From: Microvirga antarctica
GTDB lineage: Bacteria; Pseudomonadota; Alphaproteobacteria; Rhizobiales; Beijerinckiaceae
Reading direction: 5' to 3'
Assembly (NCBI RefSeq): GCF_017921815.1
Contig: NZ_JAGEMM010000001.1
Location: forward strand, 310,001 to 374,000
Length of the DNA: 64,000 nucleotides
The position numbers and the translations under genes are program-made. Position 1 is the first letter of the stretch. Every line of letters starts with the position of its first letter. The notes beneath the pieces are model-generated. The model saw nothing but the letters and a program-made list of their open reading frames with translations. It was not told the DNA's origin and made no database searches. This document shows, piece by piece, positions 15,792-23,661 of the stretch.

Positions 15792-16799
15792 ATGTTTGAG
15801 GCATTGTCGGTCGTATTCCGAATTCCCGGACTCAAAGCGGCATCACCAAACTTGGAACTGCGCCAGCTTCGCTACTTCACGAAAATCGTCGAGGCGAAGA
15901 GCTTCGGCAAGGCTGCGCTCAGCCTCGGGCTTGCCCAGCCGGCCCTCAGCCAACAGATCCGGAAACTCGAGGAAGAACTCGGCGTTCTCCTGCTTGTGCG
16001 CCATTCGAGTGGCGTTGTGCCCACCGAACCTGGTGAGGTGCTCTTCGGCCATGCCCAATCCATTCTGGCTCATATCGAACGGGCTGCCCACGAAACCCGA
16101 GACAGGGGCGATGCGATCAGCGGCAAGGTCGACCTCGGTATGCCGGCGCCCCTCTGCGTCGCCTTTGGACCACGAGTCCTGCGCGAGGTGCGCGAGTTCT
16201 TTCCTCAGATCGATCTTCGGCTCGTGGAGGGCCGCAGCGTCCACCTGGAGGATCAACTGATCGAGGGCTCTCTCGATCTGGCCGTGCTCTATGAGCCCTC
16301 GTCCACGAAGCTGCTTCTGCACGAGCGGCTCGCAGTCGAGGAACTCGTTCTCATCGGCCCGCATTCGGACACGGCCCTTCCGGCTCGCCTTTTGCATCTC
16401 GAAGCGTTGGCGAGCTTCCCGCTGATCCTACCGACGACGGTGCGCGGCTTCGTCGAAAGTGCGATGCAACATCGTGGCGTAGGACCTCAATCGGTCATCG
16501 AGCTGAATTCACACCCGACCATGATGCGACTCGTCACCGAGTGTTTCGGCTACGGTCTCCTGCCAGAATTGTCGATCATCGACGGCGTGCGAGCCGGACG
16601 TTTCCGGATTTGCCGGCTGCCTCAGCCGGAGATGAGCCATCGAGTCGTTCTGTCCTCAGCAACGGAGCGGCCCCTGTCGAGGGCAGCCCGGGAGATTGCC
16701 CGACACCTGCGCCCGCTTCTGATCGACTGCTACCGGACGTCAGGTCTTCAGGGGTCTTCGGCCAATCAAGCGTTGCCCATAAGCGAAACTGCTCTCTGA
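15792..16799 (+). CDS. LysR-family transcriptional regulator
   Basis: A 335-residue regulator. The winged HTH is at about residues 20-80 (LRQLRYFTKIVEAKSFGKAA, LAQPALSQQIRKLEEELG), followed by a periplasmic-binding-like effector domain. The frame starts at ATG 15792; a later start near codon 21, just before ELRQLRYF, would give the more usual length of about 315. It reads toward the tandem isochorismatase/Dpp operon across a 230-bp AT-rich gap, so it is the likely activator of that operon. The LysR type resembles Nac/GltC-like regulators in the HTH only. Confidence 0.9.
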   Translation: MFEALSVVFRIPGLKAASPNLELRQLRYFTKIVEAKSFGKAALSLGLAQPALSQQIRKLEEELGVLLLVRHSSGVVPTEPGEVLFGHAQSILAHIERAAHETRDRGDAISGKVDLGMPAPLCVAFGPRVLREVREFFPQIDLRLVEGRSVHLEDQLIEGSLDLAVLYEPSSTKLLLHERLAVEELVLIGPHSDTALPARLLHLEALASFPLILPTTVRGFVESAMQHRGVGPQSVIELNSHPTMMRLVTECFGYGLLPELSIIDGVRAGRFRICRLPQPEMSHRVVLSSATERPLSRAAREIARHLRPLLIDCYRTSGLQGSSANQALPISETAL

Positions 16800-16873
16800 G
16801 ATCAGGCGAAGCTCTCTATCGGCCGACGGCCCCCGCCATTATTTTGAAATTTTTATCCTGATTGATTTCTCTG

Positions 16874-16884
16874 ATACAAAGTAT
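16874..16884. promoter_or_regulatory. Inverted repeat ATAC-N3-GTAT ahead of the isochorismatase/Dpp operon
   Basis: ATACAAAGTAT sits about 145 bp before the start at 17030 in an unusually AT-rich gap (16840-16925). LysR proteins bind short dyads of this kind (T-N11-A). A TATAAA lies near 16913. The assignment to the neighbouring LysR protein is a guess. Confidence 0.3.
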
Positions 16885-17029
16885 AGCGAAATCATTGTGC
16901 AGTAATTGCCCAATATAAATTCAACATGCGACGTGCATTCGTTTGCATTCTCCTGCGTCATTTCGATACTCTGACAACACTCGTCGCCGGACCGCGCATC
17001 TGCGTTCGACGCGAACCATGGAGGCCGAA

Positions 17030-18460
17030 ATGATCGCGACTCCCTCCCATCTTTTCGGACTCGAAGCCGCGCGCGGTTCGGCTTCAATCGCGCTGGTCGT
17101 CGTCGACATGCAGTTCTTCGATGCGCACCGCGACTGGGGCGAGGGACTGACAGCCAGGACGCTCGGCGTCTCGCACCTCTTTGAGGAGTATTTCGAGCAG
17201 ATCGACTCCATCACGCCGGCCATTGCGCGTCTCCTGGCGCTTTTCCGGCAGAAATCCATGGAGGTCATCCACCTGCGGGTGTCGGAGCTCACACAGGATT
17301 CCCGTGACGTCGGGTTGAAGCAACTGGTGCGCGGGCTCGTAGTGCCGGTCGATAGCAAGGAGGCGGAGTTTCTTCCGCATCTCGAGCCCGAGCCGAACGA
17401 GATCGTCATCAACAAATCATCCTCCGGAGTTTTCGCGTCGACCAATCTCGACCGCATTCTTCGAAACATCGGCATCGACACCTTGGTCTTCGTCGGCACG
17501 GCAACCGGGGGCTGCATTCAGAGTGCGGTCTATGACGCGACTGATCTGGGCTACAACGTCGTTCTCGTCCCGGATGCGTGCGCCGACACGACCAGACAGG
17601 GGAATGAGGCTTCTCTGGCTGCACTCGACGCTCAGGCGACCGCAGCGATGACCGCGGCAGAGATCGAGGCTGCCCTGCGCCACCTCCCCGATGTAGATCC
17701 GGCAGCGCGAAGCGGCCTGGAGCGCGTACGCGCCTATATGTTGTCTGATCCCTACCTCCCCAATCTGCAGTCGGGGGAGACCATCGGCCCTTATGCCACG
17801 ATTTTCGGACCTGCCGTTCCCCTGACCATCCGCAAGGAGACGGCAGCTTTGGTTCTCGTGGATTGCCAACGCCTGACATGTGACCCGCGCCATGAGCCGC
17901 GCGGTTTGACCGCTGGACCAGTGGATTATTCCGGCTATTTTGAGCGCGTGGAGAAGGCCCTTCCCCGCTTGGAAAACCTGCTCGCCGCCTGCCGCCGGAA
18001 CGGCTACCCGGTCATCCACGTGCGCACGGCAGGTTATCTTGCCGATGGACGCGATCTGTCGCGCAAGCGCCGTCAGCAGGGCGTGCGAACGACCGTCGAC
18101 AGCGTCGAGGCGGAGTTTATGCCGCAAGTCGCGCCGCGCCCGGGCGAGGCGGTTTTGAACAAGCCCGGCAGCAGCATCTTCAATGGCACCGGTCTAGACG
18201 CCATCCTGGCCAATCTGGGCATCGAAAACCTGATCCTGGCCGGCGCCTCCCTCGACGGCACGATCGAGTCGTCAATGCGGAGCGCTGGCGACCGCGGCTA
18301 CGGAACATGGCTGGTCACCGATGCCTGCGTGGCGGCAGCCGCCGTGGAGACTCAGTTCCTCGACGCGGAGCGCGGCATCATCAACGCGCGGACGTTGGAC
18401 GAGACACTCGCCGTTCTACCCGAAGCACAATCTGCAAAGCCGCATCCTGCCGAATCCTGA
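17030..18460 (+). CDS. Tandem isochorismatase-domain protein; second domain lacks the catalytic cysteine
   Basis: A 476-residue protein made of two isochorismatase-like (cysteine hydrolase) domains, about 15-195 and 265-445. These enzymes use an Asp-Lys-Cys triad on amides, carbamates or enol ethers. The first domain has D26 (VVVDMQ), K129 (VINKSSSG) and C162 (ATGGCIQSAV). The second has D278 (LVDCQ) and K378 (VLNKPGSS), but the cysteine position is T411 (SLDGTIESSM), so it cannot act by the normal mechanism. The ATG at 17030 has GGAGG upstream; the frame extends to 16943. It is the first gene before a Dpp-type importer and may process the imported compound, with the second half perhaps structural. 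Confidence 0.9.
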   Translation: MIATPSHLFGLEAARGSASIALVVVDMQFFDAHRDWGEGLTARTLGVSHLFEEYFEQIDSITPAIARLLALFRQKSMEVIHLRVSELTQDSRDVGLKQLVRGLVVPVDSKEAEFLPHLEPEPNEIVINKSSSGVFASTNLDRILRNIGIDTLVFVGTATGGCIQSAVYDATDLGYNVVLVPDACADTTRQGNEASLAALDAQATAAMTAAEIEAALRHLPDVDPAARSGLERVRAYMLSDPYLPNLQSGETIGPYATIFGPAVPLTIRKETAALVLVDCQRLTCDPRHEPRGLTAGPVDYSGYFERVEKALPRLENLLAACRRNGYPVIHVRTAGYLADGRDLSRKRRQQGVRTTVDSVEAEFMPQVAPRPGEAVLNKPGSSIFNGTGLDAILANLGIENLILAGASLDGTIESSMRSAGDRGYGTWLVTDACVAAAAVETQFLDAERGIINARTLDETLAVLPEAQSAKPHPAES

Positions 18461-18482
18461 AACGTATCTGGGGAATTTGTCG

Positions 18483-20099
18483 ATGAGAATGATTCACGCC
18501 CGATGCCTCTCCGCCGCCCGGATCGCCATATCGGCGAGCCTGCTTTCCCTCGCCGCTTCACAGGGGGCTGTTGCGCAGACGCCTCCGCTGACACAGGGCG
18601 GCACGCTCAACTGGGCATTCATTCTGCGTTCGCAAAGCCTGGATCCAAACGTGTGGTCCGGCAACAGCGACGTCGCTGTGATGCGCCAGATCTACGATCC
18701 GCTGATTTGGTCCTCGGCACCCGGGCAGTACGAGCCCGGCTTGGCGACGGCCTGGACAATTTCGCCTGACGGTCTCGTCTACACGTTCCAGCTCCGCAAG
18801 GACGTGACGTTCCACGACGGCACACCCTTCACCGCGAAAGCCGTCAAGGCGACATTCGAGCGGATTGCCGACCCGGCCACAAAATCTCTCATGACGGGCG
18901 CCATCGGAACCTTCGAGTCAGCGGAGGTGATCGACGACTACACCGTCTCGATCAAGTTGAAGCAGCCGTGGGGCGCGTTCCTTGCCAATGTCAGCGGCGT
19001 CGCGCTCTCGCCCGTATCGCCGGCAGCGATCCAGAAGTTTGGCGCCCAGATCGGGCAGAATCCGGTCGGGACAGGCCCTTTCATGTTCGATAAGTGGGTC
19101 GGCAACGACCTCCACCTGAAGCGGAATCCGACTTATAACTGGGCGCCGGCCATGATGGGCAGGACCGGCCCCGCGCTTCTCGACGGCATCGTCGTGAAAG
19201 AGGTGCCGGAGGCATCGACACGGATGAACGCCCTGCGTAGCGGCGAAGTCAACCTGACCCATTTCCCCGTTCTGTCACAGCTCGGCTCGATGGAAACTGC
19301 CGGTTTTCAGGTCATCCGCATCGATCAGCCAGGATTTGCCTGGAGCTTCCCGATCAACATCACCAAACCGCCGACAGACGATCTCAAAGTCAGGCAAGCG
19401 ATCCTCGCCACTATCAACAAAGACCAGGTGGTGCGCAGTGTGATGTTCAATCAGGCCAAGCCCGCTTTCGGCCCCCTGACGGCGCCAACCTTCGGCTACG
19501 ATCCGGCCGTCAAGTCCACCTCGACCTATGATCTGAAGAAGGCAGCTGCGCTGCTCGACGAAGCGGGCTGGAAACTGCCGGCCGGCGGGACGATTCGGGA
19601 ACGTGCCGGAGAGAAACTCAAGCTCGAAATGATCATGTTCGATTCCGGCCCCAACAAGGCGATCTCCGAACTGACGCAGGCGATGCTCCAGCAGGTCGGC
19701 TTCGACGTCACATTGTCCGTCACGAACTATCCTGCCTTCGCGGCGAAGGTTGCCGACAGCCAGTACAACCTGGCTCAGATGCGGTGGTCCGCGCTCGATC
19801 CTGACCAGGTCATCCCGACCATGTTCAGCAGCCGGCAGATCACCGGTGGCGGACAGTTCAACCGCACGCGGATTGCCGATCCTGCCCTCGATAAGAAAAT
19901 TGCCGAAGCAGGCGCTTCGACAGATACGGCGCTTCGCAAGAAACTCTACGGAGAAGTCCAGATGGAGGTCATGAAGAACGCCTGGCTGGCGCCGATCTAT
20001 GACGACGTCTGGTTCTGGCTCGCGCAGCCTTCGGTCAAGAACATCAAGATCGATCTTGAAGGGCGTCCGCTCTTCTACGTGATGTCTCTCGCCAAGTAG
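18483..20099 (+). CDS. ABC transporter substrate-binding protein, peptide/nickel (DppA/OppA) family
   Basis: A 538-residue periplasmic binding protein of SBP family 5. The signal peptide is about residues 1-31 (ending QGAVA). The family pattern LATAWTISPDGLVYTFQLRK and FHDGTPFTAKAVKATFER is clear. The ATG at 18483 has GGGGA eight bases upstream and the gene lies 22 bp behind the tandem isochorismatase gene. It feeds the DppB/C/D/F-like genes that follow, which are interleaved with hydrolase-family genes. The cargo is unknown; the presence of amide- and lactone-hydrolase families suggests a modified peptide, amide or lactone rather than plain dipeptides. Confidence 0.92.
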   Translation: MRMIHARCLSAARIAISASLLSLAASQGAVAQTPPLTQGGTLNWAFILRSQSLDPNVWSGNSDVAVMRQIYDPLIWSSAPGQYEPGLATAWTISPDGLVYTFQLRKDVTFHDGTPFTAKAVKATFERIADPATKSLMTGAIGTFESAEVIDDYTVSIKLKQPWGAFLANVSGVALSPVSPAAIQKFGAQIGQNPVGTGPFMFDKWVGNDLHLKRNPTYNWAPAMMGRTGPALLDGIVVKEVPEASTRMNALRSGEVNLTHFPVLSQLGSMETAGFQVIRIDQPGFAWSFPINITKPPTDDLKVRQAILATINKDQVVRSVMFNQAKPAFGPLTAPTFGYDPAVKSTSTYDLKKAAALLDEAGWKLPAGGTIRERAGEKLKLEMIMFDSGPNKAISELTQAMLQQVGFDVTLSVTNYPAFAAKVADSQYNLAQMRWSALDPDQVIPTMFSSRQITGGGQFNRTRIADPALDKKIAEAGASTDTALRKKLYGEVQMEVMKNAWLAPIYDDVWFWLAQPSVKNIKIDLEGRPLFYVMSLAK

Positions 20100-20132
20100 G
20101 CCTCGGCTCGTTCGACAGGCAGGATGTGAAGC

Positions 20133-21080
20133 ATGACACGATACGCCCTCTGGCGGATAGGAGCAGTCATTCCGGTGCTCCTCGGCGTGACCTTCGCCGT
20201 GTTCTTCATGCTGCATGTCCTGCCTCTCGACCCGATCCAAGTGATGATCACTCAAACGAGCAGCGGGCAAGCTCCATCGGCCAGCGCGACAGAGCAGACA
20301 ATCGCCAATCTCAGGCGCGAATTGGGACTGGATCGTCCCCTCTACGTTCAATACGCATCGTTCTTATTCAAGGGACTCAGCGGGGATCTTGGCATCTCGT
20401 TCCGGAGCCATCAGCCGGTGGTCGACCTCCTGCTCGCCCAGTATCCCTATACGATCAGGCTCGCCCTGGCCGGTCTGCTGTGCGCCGTGGTTCTGGGAAC
20501 GACATTCGGGATCATCGCAGGGCTGATGCCAGGCTCGCTAGTGGACAAGTTCCTGCTGCTGGTGGCGACGCTGGGCATTGCCGCGCCATCCTTCTGGCTC
20601 GGCCTCATGCTCATTTATTTCCTGGCCATCGTCTTTCCCATCTTTCCTGTGCTTGGCGTCGGACGTCCGGAAGCCATCCTTTTGCCGGCCCTCACGCTCG
20701 GCCTGCCCGGCGCCGCCATTATCGCGCGGCTGACCCGATCCAATCTTGCGGCCACCATGAAGGAAGATTTTATCGTTACGGCGCGCAGCAAGGGGTTAAG
20801 CCGGCGTCTGATCCTTCTGAAACACGCACTTCCCAACGTGCTGCTGCCAGTTCTGACGGTCATCGGATTGCAGTTCGGAAACCTGATGACCGGCACAGTC
20901 ATCGTCGAGACGGTATTCAGCCGGCCTGGCATTGGGCGTCTTGGCGTCGACGCCATTCTGCAATCCGATTATCCCATCGTCCAGGGATTCGCCGTGGTCC
21001 TGGCGACGACCTATGTGTTCGTCAACCTCATCATCGATCTGGCCTATATGTGGCTGGACCCGAGGATCCGTTACGCATGA
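20133..21080 (+). CDS. ABC transporter permease, DppB/OppB type
   Basis: A 315-residue inner-membrane permease. It has the N-terminal helix of the family (WRIGAVIPVLLGVTFAVFFM) and the long periplasmic part with RRELGLDRPLYVQYASFL. Five more membrane segments follow, with the EAA-type loop SKGLSRRLILLKHALPN that contacts the ATPases, and VETVFSRPGIGRL after it. Its stop overlaps the next permease start by 4 bases. It forms a heterodimeric pore with the DppC-like protein. Confidence 0.93.
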   Translation: MTRYALWRIGAVIPVLLGVTFAVFFMLHVLPLDPIQVMITQTSSGQAPSASATEQTIANLRRELGLDRPLYVQYASFLFKGLSGDLGISFRSHQPVVDLLLAQYPYTIRLALAGLLCAVVLGTTFGIIAGLMPGSLVDKFLLLVATLGIAAPSFWLGLMLIYFLAIVFPIFPVLGVGRPEAILLPALTLGLPGAAIIARLTRSNLAATMKEDFIVTARSKGLSRRLILLKHALPNVLLPVLTVIGLQFGNLMTGTVIVETVFSRPGIGRLGVDAILQSDYPIVQGFAVVLATTYVFVNLIIDLAYMWLDPRIRYA

Positions 21081-21985
21081 GCCAGCCCCAGGATATGATG
21101 GCTGACATGCAGGATGGGACGCCAACGACCGTGCTCGCGATCCCAGCGACGAGACCCAGGCGACGCAAGCCCGTATGGCGTCGCCTGCTGTTGTCCCCGA
21201 GCGCGATCGCCCTGATAATCATCGTCCTGCTTGCGGCATTCGCCGGGGTGATCGCGCCCTACGGCGAAGCGCAGATCAACCCTGTTGCGGCCCTTGAACC
21301 GCCGTCATTCGCGCACCTGATGGGGACCGACACGTTCGGGCGGGATATCTTCTCGCGTGTTCTCTACGGCGGGCGGCTGTCGCTGATGATCGGATGCTCG
21401 GCCGCAGCCATTGGCGCAACGATCGGCGTCCTGGTCGGGATGGCGGCGGGCTATTTCGGCGGCCGCATCGACAGCATCGCCATGCGCATTATTGACGTCC
21501 TGCTCGCCTTTCCCGGAACGCTTCTGGCGATTGTCATTGTGGCCGTGCTCGGTCCTAACCTGCTCAATCTCGTTCTTGCGGTCGGCATCGCGTCCGTGCC
21601 CGGCTACGCCCGGCTTGTACGCAGCCTGTCTCTGTCGATCCGCGAATCCGACTATGTGACAGCGGCCCGCGCAACCGGTGTGCGATCCTGGACCATCATT
21701 TTCCGCCACGTTTTCCCCAACCTGCGCAACTCCGTGATTGTCTATGCGACCTTGAACATCGCGACCGCCATCCTCAACGCGGCCGGACTCGGGTTTCTGG
21801 GGCTCGGCTCGAAGCCGCCGACGGCCGAATGGGGCCTGATGGTTGCAGACGGGCGGGAGACTCTCGAGATCGCCTGGTGGATCACAGCATTTCCAGGCCT
21901 TTCAATCCTCGTGACTACCCTCGTGATCTATTCGTTCGGCGAAACGCTGACGGCCGCGCTCGATCCCCGCCAATCCCGCCAATAG
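21077..21985 (+). CDS. ABC transporter permease, DppC/OppC type
   Basis: A 302-residue inner-membrane permease. After a basic N-terminus (PRRRKPVWRRLLLSPS) the first membrane helix is at about 37-58. The family block HLMGTDTFGRDIFSRVLYGG follows, and the EAA loop is ARATGVRSWTIIFRHVFPN. The end block GLGSKPPTAEWGLM and YSFGETLTAALDPR is typical. The ATG at 21077 overlaps the DppB-like stop (ATGA). The gene in the same frame appears open much further upstream, but that part is antisense-like shadow of the first permease. Confidence 0.93.
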   Translation: MSQPQDMMADMQDGTPTTVLAIPATRPRRRKPVWRRLLLSPSAIALIIIVLLAAFAGVIAPYGEAQINPVAALEPPSFAHLMGTDTFGRDIFSRVLYGGRLSLMIGCSAAAIGATIGVLVGMAAGYFGGRIDSIAMRIIDVLLAFPGTLLAIVIVAVLGPNLLNLVLAVGIASVPGYARLVRSLSLSIRESDYVTAARATGVRSWTIIFRHVFPNLRNSVIVYATLNIATAILNAAGLGFLGLGSKPPTAEWGLMVADGRETLEIAWWITAFPGLSILVTTLVIYSFGETLTAALDPRQSRQ

Positions 21986-22012
21986 CCTGGTCCCTGCCGC
22001 CCGGAGGCTCCC

Positions 22013-22681
22013 GTGCCATCGCGAACACCCTACAACATGCTGATGCGAGCCATGCCACTCGCCCGCCTCTCACCCGGCAGAACGGCCCTTGTGCTCATCG
22101 ATATTCAGCACCACACCACAACCCGCGGTGAGGGACAGGATGCCGAAGCCCGGCTACGGGGGATCGCCGGGGAGTTCGACGAGTACTATCAGCAAGCGGA
22201 GGCGGCGATCAGGAACGTCAGCAAGCTTCTTGCCGCGTGCCGCGCCCGCGCGATCGATATCGTCCATGTGGTGAAGGCCGATGACGGGAATGTCTCGCGA
22301 CAGTTTCGCCTGGGTGGCCTCACCTTGCCTAACGCCGAGAGCGCCAGCGACGACATCCGGCCGGAAGCTGCCCCCCAAGATCGTGAGACGATCATTCCAC
22401 GCGGAGTCTACAGCCCGTTCTCGACATCAGATCTCGAGGCGCATCTGAAAGCGCGCGGAGTTGAGACCGTCATTCTGGCAGGCATGCTGGCGAACGTGAC
22501 GATCGCACTCGCTGCTCGCGAAGCCGCCGACCGCAGTTTCGACGTGCTCGTGGTGCACGACGCATGCGCCAGCGAAACGCTGGAATGGCACGGGCTCACC
22601 ATGCAGGGGATCGGTGGAGGAGGCATTCGCGTGCTGTGGGCGCAGGACATTCTGGACATGCTGGAGGGAACCCGACAATGA
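22013..22681 (+). CDS. Isochorismatase-family protein with substituted Lys and Cys catalytic positions
   Basis: A 222-residue single-domain protein starting at GTG with a strong GGAGG six bases upstream. The catalytic aspartate is kept (D30 in LVLIDIQ). The usual lysine is arginine (R130 in ETIIPRGVYS) and the usual cysteine is threonine (T163 in MLANVTIALAA). With two of three triad residues changed, ordinary cysteine-hydrolase chemistry is not expected. The fold, length and spacing are otherwise normal and the gene is packed in the operon (27 bp after the permease, 4-base overlap with the next gene). A binding, scaffold or new catalytic role is possible. Confidence 0.88.
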   Translation: MPSRTPYNMLMRAMPLARLSPGRTALVLIDIQHHTTTRGEGQDAEARLRGIAGEFDEYYQQAEAAIRNVSKLLAACRARAIDIVHVVKADDGNVSRQFRLGGLTLPNAESASDDIRPEAAPQDRETIIPRGVYSPFSTSDLEAHLKARGVETVILAGMLANVTIALAAREAADRSFDVLVVHDACASETLEWHGLTMQGIGGGGIRVLWAQDILDMLEGTRQ

Positions 22682-23661
22682 GACGCGTCCGCACCGTTCT
22701 CGGCGACATTCTGCCCGAGGAACTCGGCGTTACGGCCGCCCACGAGCATCTCTACTGCGACCAGCGCCTCTGCAGCGAACCGGATTTTCCCCGCAAGGTC
22801 GAGAAGATGGTGCTGCTCGATACCGACCTGATCGTTCAAGAAGCCGGCTACTTTCATGAAGCAGGCGGTCGGGCAATCGTCGAGGTCACGGTGCATGGCT
22901 GGGGCCGCGACGTGAAAGTTTTGTCTGAGATTTCGAGGCGTACGGGGCTTCATGTGGTGGCGACCTCCGGGTTCTACGTGGAAGATTGCCTGCCGGCATT
23001 CGTGCGCGACAGTTCTGTCGAAGCGTTGGCCGCATTTTTGGTCTCGGAGGTGATGGTCGGTGCCGACGGTTCTCCTTCACGGGCGGGGCTCCTCAAGGCC
23101 GCGGTCAGCCGGGCGAGGATCGAGGGCGCGGAAGAGCGTTGCACGCGCGCGGTCGCGCGGGCTCACCTCCAGACCGGCGCTGCCATTACGACCCACACAT
23201 CGGCGTCGTCGCGCTTCCAGATCGACGGCGGCAATGCAGGCACGATGTTCCTCGATCTGTTCGAGGCTGAAGGCGTCGACCTCGGGCGTGTGATCATCGG
23301 GCATTGCGATGAGAACGCGGACCTGCGTCAGCTTGCCAACCTCATGGATCGCGGCGCCTACGTCCAGTTCGATGTCATCGGCAAAGAGCACTGGCTTCTC
23401 GACACGACCCGTGCCGATCTCATTGCAGGCCTTCTTGACCGCGGGTACGGCCATCGACTTCTTCTGTCGACGGACAGGACGCGGATTTCCGAGCTCAGGA
23501 TCTCCGGCGGCAAGGGCTACGATCACGTCTTGCGCAAGTTCGTCCCCCTGCTCAAGGACCGTGGCGTCGACGATGCCGCGCTCGAACTGCTCCTCGTTAC
23601 AAATCCCGCAACAATCTTCAGCATGCCCTTCCCCATCCAAGAAGAAACGCATCATGAATGA
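22678..23661 (+). CDS. Phosphotriesterase-like (PLL) metal-dependent hydrolase
   Basis: A 327-residue amidohydrolase-superfamily TIM barrel. All binuclear metal ligands of the family can be placed: H22 and H24 (TAAHEHLY), the bridging lysine K140 (AGLLKAAVS), H173 (ITTHTSAS), H209 (IIGHCDENAD) and D266 (LLSTDRTR). Members of this family are mostly lactonases or esterases. Unlike its two hydrolase-family neighbours it looks fully active, so it may be the main hydrolase for the imported compound. The ATG at 22678 overlaps the upstream stop (ATGA), and its end overlaps the M20 gene start by 8 bases. Confidence 0.9.
   Translation: MRRVRTVLGDILPEELGVTAAHEHLYCDQRLCSEPDFPRKVEKMVLLDTDLIVQEAGYFHEAGGRAIVEVTVHGWGRDVKVLSEISRRTGLHVVATSGFYVEDCLPAFVRDSSVEALAAFLVSEVMVGADGSPSRAGLLKAAVSRARIEGAEERCTRAVARAHLQTGAAITTHTSASSRFQIDGGNAGTMFLDLFEAEGVDLGRVIIGHCDENADLRQLANLMDRGAYVQFDVIGKEHWLLDTTRADLIAGLLDRGYGHRLLLSTDRTRISELRISGGKGYDHVLRKFVPLLKDRGVDDAALELLLVTNPATIFSMPFPIQEETHHE

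Noticed and set aside
20126-21076. 619-codon frame appearing to fuse upstream sequence to the DppC-like permease
   Set aside because: The first 317 codons are an alternate frame of the DppB-like gene; the real start is the ATGA overlap at 21077.
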